64,000 bases of DNA from positions 1 through 64,000 of the forward strand of contig CAYMUY010000010.1 of NCBI GenBank assembly GCA_964393825.1. Reading direction: 5' to 3'. Below are positions 55,744 to 64,000 of the stretch, piece after piece; positions within the stretch are counted from its first letter, which is position 1, and every line of letters begins with the position of its first letter. Source of the DNA: PFJX01 sp964393825 (lineage in GTDB: Bacteria; Pseudomonadota; Gammaproteobacteria; Burkholderiales; Thiobacillaceae). The notes beneath the pieces are model-generated. The model did no database searches. It was not told the origin of the DNA and was given only the letters and a program-made list of their open reading frames with translations. A program made the translations under genes and the position numbers.

Positions 55744-56957
55744 ACCGCCCTCCCGAGGGCACGGGTATAGATATCCCGGTAATTGGCGATGCTTTTCGCC
55801 CAGTTGCGCTCGCCTTCCACGAAGGCGCGCCCGTTCTCGCGCAGGGTGTCGCCGCCGTCGCGCAGGTTGAGCGCGGCCAGCGCCTTGTCGGCGAGGTCGG
55901 CGGCATTGCCGGCGCGGAACAGGATGCCGGTATGGCCATCCTCGATCAACTCCTGGTGCCCCCCCACATCCGAGGCGATCAGCAGGCGTCCCTGCGCCAT
56001 CGCTTCCAGCGGTTTCAGGGGCGTCACCAGATCGGTCAGGCGCATGGCGTGGCGGGGATAGGCCAGCAGGTCGACCAGGTCGTAGTAGCGGTTCACTTCG
56101 GCATGCGGCACGCGACCGACGAAGACCACCTTGTCGGCCAGACCGAGCGCGGCGGCCTGGCTCTTCAGATTGGCTTCCTGGGGGCCGCCACCGACCAGCA
56201 GCACTTTCACCTCGGGCGCGCTTTCCAGGATCCTGGGCAGGGCTTTGATCAGCAGGTCCAGGCCTTCGTAGGCGTAGAACGAACCGAGAAAGCCGATCAC
56301 CCGGCTGCTGCCCAGCCCGAGGCGGGCCTTCAACTCGGGGTCGGGCTCGCCGCCACGGGTGAACTGTTCGATATCGACGGCATTGGGCACGACGCCGATC
56401 TTGTCCAGTGGAATGCCGCGCGCGACCAGATCTCCCCGCAGGCCGCCGCAGATGGTGACGACCTGGCTCGCCTGGCGTACCGCCCGCGTCTCCATGGCGC
56501 GAGTGAGGCGATAGCGGACGCCCCATTCGGACTGGGTGCCGTGATCGACGGCGGCATCCTCCCAGAAGGCGCGGATCTCATAGACGACGGGAATGCCCAG
56601 TTGATGGCCGACATGGAGGGCCGGGTAGGCGTTGAGCACCGGGGAATGGGCATGCAGCAAGTCGGGCTTGAGCTCCCGCGCCAGTTCCAGCAGGCGGTGC
56701 TCGGTGGCGTTCATCAAGGCCCATTGGTTGAGAAAGGGCATCCGGCTGGCCCAGCCTGTCGGCACCGGCGTGCGGAAAAAGCGCAGGCCGTCCGCCTCTT
56801 CCTCCGGCCGTTCGACCCGGCCCTGTTTCGGACTGGTCAGGTGGTAGGTCTCCCAGCCCAGCCGGCGCTGGCCGCGCAGGATGTTGGCGCTGCGGAAGGT
56901 GTAGCCGGAATGCAGCGGCAAGGAGTGGTCAAAGACGTGGAGGATGCGCAGCGTCAT
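55740..56957 (-). CDS. XrtA-associated glycosyltransferase (Daro_2409/TIGR04063 type)
   Basis: 405-residue GT4-like enzyme. The opening MTLRILHVFDHSLPLHSGYT, then FRSANILRGQRRLGWETYHL, is a recognisable hallmark of the exosortase A-associated family. The donor domain has IGFLGSFYAYEGLDLLIKAL and PLKPLEAMAQGRLLIASDVG. It is nearly always found with xrtA and the amidotransferase that also lies next to it here. ATGA overlaps on both sides. Confidence 0.9.
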   Translation of the reverse strand: MTLRILHVFDHSLPLHSGYTFRSANILRGQRRLGWETYHLTSPKQGRVERPEEEADGLRFFRTPVPTGWASRMPFLNQWALMNATEHRLLELARELKPDLLHAHSPVLNAYPALHVGHQLGIPVVYEIRAFWEDAAVDHGTQSEWGVRYRLTRAMETRAVRQASQVVTICGGLRGDLVARGIPLDKIGVVPNAVDIEQFTRGGEPDPELKARLGLGSSRVIGFLGSFYAYEGLDLLIKALPRILESAPEVKVLLVGGGPQEANLKSQAAALGLADKVVFVGRVPHAEVNRYYDLVDLLAYPRHAMRLTDLVTPLKPLEAMAQGRLLIASDVGGHQELIEDGHTGILFRAGNAADLADKALAALNLRDGGDTLRENGRAFVEGERNWAKSIANYRDIYTRALGRAV

Positions 56958-58852
56958 GGCTGAATCTCCTGGTTACGCAGGAAGGCCTCGAACATCAGCA
57001 GGGCCCAGAGCGGTGAACTGTAATCACGCACGCCGCGCGCATGCTCGTCGGCCATGCGCGCCAGGAAGGCCATGTCGAACAGGCCGCTGGCGGCCATGCG
57101 CGGGGAGCACATCGCCGCGCGCAGCTTGTCCTTGAGCGGGCCGCGGAACCATTCCGCGAGCGGGATGGAGAAGCCCATCTTGCGGCGGTACATGATGTCG
57201 TGGGGCAAATGCGGTTCCAGCGCCTGTTTCAGCATGTACTTGCCTTCGCCGCCGCGCAGCTTGTAATCGACCGGCAGGCCGGACACCCATTCCATCAGCT
57301 TGTGGTCGAGGAAGGGCACTCGCACTTCGAGGGCGTGCGCCATGCTGGCGCGGTCGACCTTGGTGAGGATGTCACCGACCATGTAGGTTTTCATGTCCAG
57401 GTACTGCACCCGTGAGACCGGGTCGCGCCCGGGATTGCGGGCATCGTGGCGGCGCAGCACTTCCACCGCCGAATAGCCGTTCAGCCGGCGCTTGAACGCG
57501 CCGCTGAACACCCGCGCGCGCAAGCTGTCGCCCATCACCGAGACGCCATGGAAATAGCCTTCGACACTGTCGCGCGCCATCGCCTCGAAAGTGGTTTTCG
57601 CGCGCAGCACCCTGGGCGCCCAGTCGGCCTTGGGATAGGCCTGGCCGAGAAAGCCGAACAGCGGCCGGCGCAGGCCGTAGGGCAGCATGCGACGCATCCG
57701 TTCCTCGTAGGCATGCCAGCGATAGCGCCGGTAGCCGGCGAAGTTCTCGTCGCCGCCATCGCCGGACAGCGCCACGGTCACCGTCTTGCGCGCCAGCTGG
57801 CAGACCCGCCAGGTCGGCATGGCGGAGGAATCGGCATAGGGCTCGTCGTAGAGCCGGGCGAGCTCGTCGACCAGACTGAAGTCATCGGACGCCACCTGCT
57901 CCTCGTGGTGCTCGGTGCGATAGCGAGTCGCCACCTGGCGGGCGTACTCGGCCTCGTTGTATTTCGGGTCGGCGAAGGCGATGGAGCAGGTCTTCACCGG
58001 CTGCCCGGACAGCCCGGCCATCATCGCCACCACGGCGGAGGAATCGACGCCGCCGGAGAGGAAGGCGCCGAGCGGAACTTCCGCGATCATGCGGATCTTC
58101 ACCGCTTCGCGCAGGCGCTCGATGAGTTCATCTTCGGCCTCTTCCAGGGACAGGACGGGATGCGGCTGGAACGGTACGTCCCAATATTCTTGCGGCTGCC
58201 CCACCGGCTCGCCGCGTTTGATCAGCAAGCGGTGGCCGGGCGGCATCTTCAGGGCGGTGCTGTAGATGGTGCGTGGTTCCGGCACGTAACCGTAGGCGAA
58301 ATACTCCTCCACGGCGTGATCGTCGATCTGGCGGCGGAAACCGGGCCAGGCGGTGATCGTCTTGAGTTCCGAGCCGAACACCAGATAGCCGTCGTCGGTT
58401 ACCGCGTAATGCAGCGGCTTCACCCCCAGGCGGTCGCGCGCCAGAAACAGTGTCTGTTTGTTCCGGTCCCACAGCGCGAAAGCGAACATGCCGCGAAAGT
58501 GGTGCACGCAATCCACGCCCCACTGTTCCCAGGCGTGGACGATGGTCTCGGTATCGGAGCGGGTCTTGAAGGTGTGGCCGAGGGCGGTGAGCTCGGGGAT
58601 CAGGTCGACGAAGTTGTAGATCTCGCCGTTGAACACCACCGCCACGCTGCCATCCTCGTTGAACAAGGGTTGCTGGCCGGCGGCGATGTCGATGATGGAC
58701 AGACGGCGGTGGCCCAATCCCAGCCCCGGCTCCAGATGCAGACCGGCCTCGTCGGGGCCGCGGTGCGACTGGATGTCGTTGATGCGGGCAAGCACCTCGC
58801 GGGAGATGGGCCGGGTTTCACGCAGGTCGAAGACGCCAGTTATGCCGCACAT
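56954..58852 (-). CDS. XrtA-associated asparagine synthase-like amidotransferase
   Basis: 632 residues. N-terminal Ntn glutaminase with catalytic Cys2 (MCGITGVFD), RRLSIIDIAAGQQPL and FNGEIYN; C-terminal synthetase domain with PP-loop SGGVDSS (266-272) and GDGGDENFAGYRRY. It matches the exosortase-1-associated amidotransferase type (TIGR03108). These paralogues of asparagine synthase B probably amidate a uronic acid or build an aminated substituent of the polymer rather than make asparagine. Related genes are needed for floc-forming exopolysaccharide in Zoogloea. It lies 14 bases after the preceding glycosyltransferase. Confidence 0.92.
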   Translation of the reverse strand: MCGITGVFDLRETRPISREVLARINDIQSHRGPDEAGLHLEPGLGLGHRRLSIIDIAAGQQPLFNEDGSVAVVFNGEIYNFVDLIPELTALGHTFKTRSDTETIVHAWEQWGVDCVHHFRGMFAFALWDRNKQTLFLARDRLGVKPLHYAVTDDGYLVFGSELKTITAWPGFRRQIDDHAVEEYFAYGYVPEPRTIYSTALKMPPGHRLLIKRGEPVGQPQEYWDVPFQPHPVLSLEEAEDELIERLREAVKIRMIAEVPLGAFLSGGVDSSAVVAMMAGLSGQPVKTCSIAFADPKYNEAEYARQVATRYRTEHHEEQVASDDFSLVDELARLYDEPYADSSAMPTWRVCQLARKTVTVALSGDGGDENFAGYRRYRWHAYEERMRRMLPYGLRRPLFGFLGQAYPKADWAPRVLRAKTTFEAMARDSVEGYFHGVSVMGDSLRARVFSGAFKRRLNGYSAVEVLRRHDARNPGRDPVSRVQYLDMKTYMVGDILTKVDRASMAHALEVRVPFLDHKLMEWVSGLPVDYKLRGGEGKYMLKQALEPHLPHDIMYRRKMGFSIPLAEWFRGPLKDKLRAAMCSPRMAASGLFDMAFLARMADEHARGVRDYSSPLWALLMFEAFLRNQEIQP

Positions 58853-58866
58853 GTCATTTCTTGGTG

Positions 58867-60003
58867 TCAGGTTTCAAGGGCAGTTTCGTACACGGCCTGG
58901 TAAGCCGCCGCCATCCGCGCCAGGGAGAAATCCCGCTCGATGCGACGCCGCGAGGCGGCGCCCTCACTGGCCCGGCGTTCCGGATTGGCGGCATAGTCTA
59001 GCAGTGCCCGCGCCATGGCCACATCGTCGGCGGGGGCGAGCAGGGTGCCGTTGTCGCCCGCGATGACCAGTTCCGGATTGCCGCCCACCGCGGTGGCGAT
59101 GATCGGCAGGCCGCTGGCCATGGCTTCAAGGATGGTATTGGAGATGCCCTCGCCAAGCGAGGGCAGCACGAACAGATCCATCGCGCGCAACAGCTCGGCG
59201 GTATCGTCACGGTTGCCCGGCAGCCAGGCCTGGCCGGCCAGTCCGGCCGCCTCCAGTAGCGCCAGGCAGCCTGCCCGCGCCTCGCCGTCGCCGACGATCA
59301 GCAGGCGCAGACCGGAGGCGTCCGGAGCTTGCCGACAGGCCTGAATGAAGGCGCGCACCAGGGTCGGATAGTCCTTGACCGCAACCATGCGGCCGATGCT
59401 GCCGATGACACAGGTGGCGCCCTGGAAGAATCCGGTCGGGCCGAGAGCGGGATACGCGCCGGCGCGGGGATGGAACTTGTCGCTGTCGACGCCGTTGTAG
59501 ATTTGCGTCAGCCGGGCCGCCGGCACCCCGATCGTTTCACGCAGCCAGCCGGCCAGGTCGCGGCTGACGCAGGTGTAGTGGCGCACCAGCGGACGGGCGG
59601 CGCGGCGCAGCAGGTTGTATTTCCAGTTTTTTCCTTCCAGGTCGAACACGTCGCGGCCGTGCTCGCCATGCAGACGCGCCTTCACACCGGCCAGGGCGGC
59701 GACGAACTGCGCTTCTACGGCATTCAGGTTGCGGGTATGGACCAGCGCGGGTTTCAACGCACGCAGCAGGCGGTGGAGGCGCCAGAGCCAGCCGAGCGAA
59801 TGCCCTGGCGTCTTGTTGAGGTCATGGAAAACGACATCGTCCCGCTCGATGCGGCCACGAAAATCGGTGTGATCGGTGAGCGAGACGATGGCATGACGAA
59901 AGCGGTCGCGCGGCAGGCGGTTGATCAGGTTGACCAGGCCGTTCTCCAGTCCACCGGTACCAAAGTGATAGACCACATGGACGATCAGGGGCGGCAGACT
60001 CAT
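58867..60003 (-). CDS. XrtA-associated glycosyltransferase (TIGR03088 type)
   Basis: 378-residue GT4 enzyme. VHVVYHFGTGGLENGLVNLI near the N-terminus is the recognised start of the PEP-CTERM/EpsH1-associated sugar transferase family; GEHGRDVFDLEGKNWKYNLL and the donor domain IGSIGRMVAVKDYPTLVRAF with LPSLGEGISNTILEAMASGL complete it. Translationally coupled to xrtA by ATGA. Confidence 0.9.
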   Translation of the reverse strand: MSLPPLIVHVVYHFGTGGLENGLVNLINRLPRDRFRHAIVSLTDHTDFRGRIERDDVVFHDLNKTPGHSLGWLWRLHRLLRALKPALVHTRNLNAVEAQFVAALAGVKARLHGEHGRDVFDLEGKNWKYNLLRRAARPLVRHYTCVSRDLAGWLRETIGVPAARLTQIYNGVDSDKFHPRAGAYPALGPTGFFQGATCVIGSIGRMVAVKDYPTLVRAFIQACRQAPDASGLRLLIVGDGEARAGCLALLEAAGLAGQAWLPGNRDDTAELLRAMDLFVLPSLGEGISNTILEAMASGLPIIATAVGGNPELVIAGDNGTLLAPADDVAMARALLDYAANPERRASEGAASRRRIERDFSLARMAAAYQAVYETALET

Positions 60004-61511
60004 TTCGCCTGATCGAGCATGCGGTCGATGGCCGGCTTGTGGTCCGCCAGGAATCCGGTGAGGACCTCGGCGGCGGCATCGACTTCCTGCTTGTCGTGAT
60101 ACGGCGTGGCGACGACGATGGCGGCGCCGATGTCCTGGCGCCCCATGAACTTGGCGAGGGCCAGGTCGATCTTGGCGCGATAGGGGTTGATGTCATCCCG
60201 CCCCTCGATGCGGTGCCATTGCCAGGCCAGGATGCGTTGGTGCTCGTCGGTCGCGAGCAATCTGGCTTCGTAGACCGGCAGCGCCTGGCCGGCGATGCCG
60301 GCGATCGTGTTGTCGCGTCCGACCTGGCGCCAGTTCGGATGTTTTTCCCGAATCATGATGTTGCGGCTGTTGATGAGTTCGGCGTTATCGCGCTGGGTGC
60401 CGTACCAGGCGAGGAACAGCATGACTTGCCGACCGCCTTTCTGGTAATAGCGGACACGCTCGACGTCCATGCCGTGCCATTGCGGCAGCCAGGTGGAGAA
60501 GGCCTCCGGGCTCTCTTGCCAGCCCGCCGTCGGAGCGGGCAATTGAAGATCCGGGTGCGGCACCGGGCGGTTGACCAGATGGGCTTCGTAGAGGGGGAAC
60601 GCGGCCAGGAACAGCGCCAGGATGGCCACGTGCAGCGGCGCCGAACGGATCGCGGTGGTGGCGCGGGGGACACTGCTCTCCTCGAGATCCTCGCGCCAGA
60701 TGAGGCCCACCCAGAACATCGCCAGCATGACGATGCCGAACCAGACCCAGCCGTAGATGAAGTGATCAACCCCCAGCGCCAGCTTCATGTCCGAATAGTG
60801 GGCGATGAACACGATCATGCTGGCGCGCATGCCGTTGGCGAATACCGGCACGACCACGGCCGCCAGGCTGAAGGCGATCCGCTTCCAGGGACTGCGGTAG
60901 GTGAGGTAGGCGTAGAGCACGCCGAGGGTGACGGAGGCGATCAGATAACGCAGGCCGGAACAGCCTTCCACCACGCTCCATTCGCCGGTGGGCATGGTGA
61001 AGAAGGAGCCCTCGCGATACACCGGGATACCGGCCAGGCGTACCGCGCCGACGGTGAAGTCGGCGGTGAAATTGACCAGCGGCTGGATCAAGGCCTCGCC
61101 GTTGGGCACCATGAGCAGCAGGAACCCGAGCGGGAACATGGCGGCGCGCAGCATCGGCAAGCCCATCACCAGCCAGACGGCAGCGATCCAGAGCGCGACG
61201 AACGCGTATTGCTCGACCACCAGCACGCCGCCCAGGCGCGCCGCCAGCCAGCCCAGGGCGAGTGGCACGATCACCAGGAAAGCGCGCAGGTCGCCGGCGA
61301 CCGGCACCGCCGCCAGGCGTGCCCGATCGCGCCAGACCAGCCAGAGCGAGATGGGCAGGATGATGAAGCCGTGGGCGTAGGTTTCGGAGCGGTCCCAGAT
61401 GTCGTACATGGACATGAATGTCGGCTGCAGCAGGGCGGCCACCAGCAGCCAGGCAAGCATCAGGAACAACAGGGGCGGGCCCCATTTCGGGGGGGGGTCG
61501 GGCAGCATCAT
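60000..61511 (-). CDS. xrtA: Exosortase A (XrtA) fused to EpsI domain
   Basis: 503 residues. The N-terminal 275 form an eight-helix membrane transpeptidase that cuts PEP-CTERM proteins and hands them to the cell surface. The catalytic triad is complete: Cys184 in VEGCSGLRYL, Arg229 in NGMRAS and His250 in GVDHFIYGWVWF. Residues about 290-500 are the EpsI domain (LPAPTAGWQESPEAFSTWLP, VRYYQKGGRQVMLFLAWYGT), typically fused in class A enzymes. Sits between two exopolysaccharide glycosyltransferases. Its protein substrates are not in the window. Confidence 0.95.
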   Translation of the reverse strand: MMLPDPPPKWGPPLLFLMLAWLLVAALLQPTFMSMYDIWDRSETYAHGFIILPISLWLVWRDRARLAAVPVAGDLRAFLVIVPLALGWLAARLGGVLVVEQYAFVALWIAAVWLVMGLPMLRAAMFPLGFLLLMVPNGEALIQPLVNFTADFTVGAVRLAGIPVYREGSFFTMPTGEWSVVEGCSGLRYLIASVTLGVLYAYLTYRSPWKRIAFSLAAVVVPVFANGMRASMIVFIAHYSDMKLALGVDHFIYGWVWFGIVMLAMFWVGLIWREDLEESSVPRATTAIRSAPLHVAILALFLAAFPLYEAHLVNRPVPHPDLQLPAPTAGWQESPEAFSTWLPQWHGMDVERVRYYQKGGRQVMLFLAWYGTQRDNAELINSRNIMIREKHPNWRQVGRDNTIAGIAGQALPVYEARLLATDEHQRILAWQWHRIEGRDDINPYRAKIDLALAKFMGRQDIGAAIVVATPYHDKQEVDAAAEVLTGFLADHKPAIDRMLDQAK

Positions 61512-62716
61512 GCCTCCAGGAGTTGATCTACGCGCGCCAGGGCGCTGTTCCAGGTGAAATCGCTCATGACCCGGGCGCGCGCGGCCGCGCCCAGATCGGG
61601 ACCGTCGAGCGCGGCCAGGGTTTCCCGCGCCAGGCCCTCGGCGTCGTCGGCGCGACGCACCTCCACGCCGACGCGCGCGTGGATGCCTTCCAGCGCCTGC
61701 GACGTCGCCACCACGTTACATGCCATTGCCATGCCTTCCAGCACCTTGTTCTGGATGCCGCGGGCAATGCGCAACGGTGCCACTACCACCCGGGCATGCG
61801 CCAGCCAGGGTCGCACATCCTCCACCCGGCCGGTGACCCGCACGCCGGGGAGCGCTGCCAATTCCCGCACCCGCGCCGCCGGGCGGCCGCCGACGATGGC
61901 GAACAGCAGTTCCGGCCGCCGCGTGCGCAGGCCGGGCAGCACCTCGCGCGCGAACCAGTCGACGGCGTCGATGTTCGGCCAGTAGTCCATCGCGCCGGTG
62001 AAGGCGATGGCGGTGACGCCCTCCGGATAGGGGTTCGCGTAGTCCCGCTCCGGCGAAAAATAGCTGGCGTCGACACCGTTGTTGTAATGGCCGATACGCT
62101 CCGCCGACTCCGGCGCCAGGATGCGGAAGTCGGCCGCCTCCGTGGCGGACACGAACAGACCGGCATCGAAGGCGGCCGCGACCCGGCGCTCCCATTGCAG
62201 GAGGCGAACGCCCTCCCGGCGGTATAACCAGGACAGGGGCCAGGGCCGGGTGGTCGCGTATTGCCGCCATTTGTCCGAGTCGATGTCGACGAAATCCATC
62301 ACCCGCCGGATCTGATCCGCGTGCATGACGAAACGGGCCATCGCCGACGAGTAGGCGAGTACCCGCGTCACACCGGCTCGCAGATGCGCGTCCACCCAGG
62401 CCTGCAGGTCGGGGTTGCGATAGTAGGGCAGGGTCAGCGGGCCGCCGGTAAGCAGGCCGGTCAGGGCGCGAAGTTTGCCCAGGCGGGGGGTCAGCGCGGC
62501 GAAATGCGTGGAAGCGCAGACCGCGCGCAGTTTCTCGCAATGCCGCCAGTCGTCGGGATCGTCGACGAAGGCCCCCAGATGCACCCGATAACGGCTGGAG
62601 AGGTGTTCGAGCAGATGCCAGGCGCGGATCTTGTCGCCCTTGTCCGGCGGATAGGGAATGCGATGGGCGAGGAACAGCAGATCGGGCTTCACCGCGGCGC
62701 GGGGGACAGGGGGCAT
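61508..62716 (-). CDS. XrtA-associated glycosyltransferase (TIGR03087 type)
   Basis: 402 residues from ATG 62716 (MPPVPRAAVKPDLLFLAHRI). LAHRIPYPPDKGDKIRAWHL is the signature opening of the PEP-CTERM/EpsH1-associated sugar transferase family, and VVAPLRIARGIQNKVLEGMA lies in the donor domain. An in-frame start further upstream (62776) would add about 20 residues encoded by the CCCCTTG repeat (GARGKGQGEG), which is unlikely to be part of the conserved protein. ATGA overlap with xrtA. Confidence 0.9.
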   Translation of the reverse strand: MPPVPRAAVKPDLLFLAHRIPYPPDKGDKIRAWHLLEHLSSRYRVHLGAFVDDPDDWRHCEKLRAVCASTHFAALTPRLGKLRALTGLLTGGPLTLPYYRNPDLQAWVDAHLRAGVTRVLAYSSAMARFVMHADQIRRVMDFVDIDSDKWRQYATTRPWPLSWLYRREGVRLLQWERRVAAAFDAGLFVSATEAADFRILAPESAERIGHYNNGVDASYFSPERDYANPYPEGVTAIAFTGAMDYWPNIDAVDWFAREVLPGLRTRRPELLFAIVGGRPAARVRELAALPGVRVTGRVEDVRPWLAHARVVVAPLRIARGIQNKVLEGMAMACNVVATSQALEGIHARVGVEVRRADDAEGLARETLAALDGPDLGAAARARVMSDFTWNSALARVDQLLEA

Positions 62717-62747
62717 GGCGCAGGACGACCCCGCGTCCCGACCTTCA

Positions 62748-62778
62748 CCCTGCCCCTTGCCCCTTGCCCCTTGCACCC
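62748..62778. repeat. CCCCTTG heptamer tandem repeat in the exopolysaccharide operon
   Basis: CCCTG followed by three CCCCTTG units and CACCC, in the 64-base gap between the FemAB-like gene and the next glycosyltransferase gene. The unit is the same as at 42140-42178. Confidence 0.78.
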
Positions 62779-62780
62779 GC

Positions 62781-63812
62781 TCACCCCAGTTGCCTGATGA
62801 TGCTCGGGCCGATGAAGTTGGCCAGCGGCAAGGGCAGGCGCTGCCATGCCTTGATGAACAACTTGTACTTGGGGTTGTTGGGGTTATTCTCCGGCACGGC
62901 GGCGGCGCGCACCAGGTGATAACCGTAATGCAGGGGCTGCGGCTCGAAACCCCAGTTGTGCTTGAAATCCCAGGAGCCGGTGCCCTTCTTGCTGCGCCCG
63001 AAATCGAACAGCCGGATGCCTCTTTCCACCGCCAGCCGCATCACTTCCCAGTACATGAAGTCGCTGCCGGCGAGCGCGCGTGCCGAGGCGGTGATGCCGG
63101 CGAAATAGGGCCACACCTCGTCGCGGAAATAGAAGTTCATGACACAGCACACCACCTTGTCGTCCTGGGTGACCGTGACGATATCGACGACGTCGCCGAA
63201 CTCTTCCAGCAGCAACTGGAAATAGCGCCGGGGAAACACCGGAGTGCCCAGGCGGTGCCAGCTTTCGCAGAAGGCAGGGTAGAAACGGGCGAGATCGTGG
63301 TCGACCTCGCTCTTGAGGCCGGCCTTGATGCCCTTGCGCACCATCGCCCGCTGCTTGCGCGGGATGGCCAGCATGTTCTTCTCGACTTCGGGGTCAAGCG
63401 GCTTGCGGAAGGTGGCGTAGAGATCCGTGCCGGGCCAGTCGGGATGTGCCGGTGCGTCCCGGTCACGGTATTCCAGATGCCCCACCCCCAGTTTATCGGC
63501 GAGCGCGCGCGCGGCCAGGTCGAGGGCGGCGGCGGCTTCAGCGCCATCGGCGAGAATGCCGCCGTAGACGGAGTAAGGCATGGAAATCAGGGTGTGGCCG
63601 AACAGCCGGCTGCGCACCTCGCCGAGCGGCAGCACACCCTCGATGCGCCCCTCCCGCTCCGCCAGGAGGAAGTGGCAGGGTTGCCGCATGGATTCCTCGA
63701 TCACCCGCCGCCAGCCGAAACGGTGGAAGAAGGTGCCGGCGGGCGCAGCCAATACGTAGGCATCCCAGGCAGCGGCGTCATCGGCGCCGGCAATTCTGAC
63801 GCTCAGGCTCAT
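62781..63812 (-). CDS. XrtA-associated FemAB-like protein
   Basis: 343-residue GNAT-fold protein of the FemAB/peptidoglycan-bridge superfamily, of the kind linked to XrtA/PEP-CTERM clusters (TIGR03019 type). Distinctive segments are AWDAYVLAAPAGTFFHRFGW, MLAIPRKQRAMVRKGIKAGL and FDFGRSKKGTGSWDFKHNWG. True FemAB enzymes pass amino acids from aminoacyl-tRNA; here an aminoacyl or similar decoration of the polysaccharide is a reasonable inference. Start overlaps the deacetylase stop as ATGA. Confidence 0.9.
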   Translation of the reverse strand: MSLSVRIAGADDAAAWDAYVLAAPAGTFFHRFGWRRVIEESMRQPCHFLLAEREGRIEGVLPLGEVRSRLFGHTLISMPYSVYGGILADGAEAAAALDLAARALADKLGVGHLEYRDRDAPAHPDWPGTDLYATFRKPLDPEVEKNMLAIPRKQRAMVRKGIKAGLKSEVDHDLARFYPAFCESWHRLGTPVFPRRYFQLLLEEFGDVVDIVTVTQDDKVVCCVMNFYFRDEVWPYFAGITASARALAGSDFMYWEVMRLAVERGIRLFDFGRSKKGTGSWDFKHNWGFEPQPLHYGYHLVRAAAVPENNPNNPKYKLFIKAWQRLPLPLANFIGPSIIRQLG

Positions 63813-64000
63813 GCTGCCAACTCGTCCGCGTAGACCTGATCGGCGCGACCCCAGGAGAAGTCGGTGAGGAGTCGGTCGAGCTTGGCTTCCATGCGATTCA
63901 GGTGAACGTAATGGCGGAAACGGCTCTTCAATGGGGCGCCGGCCACGCGCGGCTGACCCGGGTCGACTTCCCAGGGATGGAAATAGAACATGGCGGGACG
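63809..64000 (-). CDS. XrtA-associated polysaccharide deacetylase (C-terminal part)
   Basis: Last 63 residues of a gene that continues beyond the right edge. RPAMFYFHPWEVDPGQPR, then APLKSRFRHYVHLNRMEAKL, is the conserved C-terminal DUF3473 region of exosortase A-associated NodB-type deacetylases, which remove N-acetyl groups from the polymer. The catalytic domain lies outside the window. An ATG codon near the edge is internal, not the start. Confidence 0.88.
   Translation of the reverse strand, partial: RPAMFYFHPWEVDPGQPRVAGAPLKSRFRHYVHLNRMEAKLDRLLTDFSWGRADQVYADELAA

Overview
The window is a chromosomal segment of a GC-rich betaproteobacterium, most like the Rhodocyclales/Nitrosomonadales. 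This rests on family resemblance, not on a search: the OxyR, YhdP, GlnE and exosortase-A (XrtA) proteins are of betaproteobacterial type, and the glycosyltransferases match XrtA-associated families known from Dechloromonas-like genomes. Genes are dense, and many neighbours overlap as ATGA or TGATG, which implies translationally coupled operons.

Left part (1-14979), mostly housekeeping: glcDEF (glycolate oxidation), radC, rpmB-rpmG with a clear sigma70 promoter and a terminator, a PAS-GGDEF-EAL-CZB cyclic-di-GMP enzyme, a SPOR-domain membrane protein, the ABC-F ATPase ybiT, a small lipoprotein, ubiD, a double cNMP-binding/rhodanese fusion, an ankyrin protein behind an IscR-like operator, oxyR and trmL.

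Centre (14985-30526): a complete MSHA-type type IV pilus locus in the order mshE-G-A-C-D-O-P-Q-I-(PilN protein)-J-K-L-M-N. This is a circular permutation of the order known from Vibrio (I...N-E-G-...-Q). MshE carries the N-terminal c-di-GMP-binding repeats, so the pilus is probably c-di-GMP responsive. The major pilin gene has its own sigma28 (FliA)-like promoter, as does the chemoreceptor gene at 34330-35976, suggesting that pilus, flagellum and chemotaxis are coordinated. Several junctions in this locus hold short repeats that have become the leader peptides of minor prepilins.

The locus ends at tRNA-Phe. Next comes a lower-GC patch with a yybP-ykoY (Mn2+) riboswitch and its GDT1-family Mn2+ exporter. 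After that are a tandem thioredoxin-fold protein, a small unknown protein, yjdM, the chemoreceptor, glnE (reverse), acs, a HIT-like nucleotidyltransferase, yhdP and metH (reverse).

Right part (49771-64000, all reverse strand, entering from beyond the right edge): the distal part of an XrtA exopolysaccharide operon. In transcription order it holds polysaccharide deacetylase (partial), FemAB-like protein, glycosyltransferase, XrtA fused to EpsI, glycosyltransferase, asparagine-synthase-like amidotransferase, two glycosyltransferases, PaaK/CapK-like adenylate-forming enzyme, an alpha/alpha-toroid protein, a formyltransferase and an O-antigen-ligase/polymerase-like membrane protein. The last modification block (PaaK-like, toroid, formyltransferase) is the most promising place for undescribed chemistry. 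No PEP-CTERM substrate was seen in the window.
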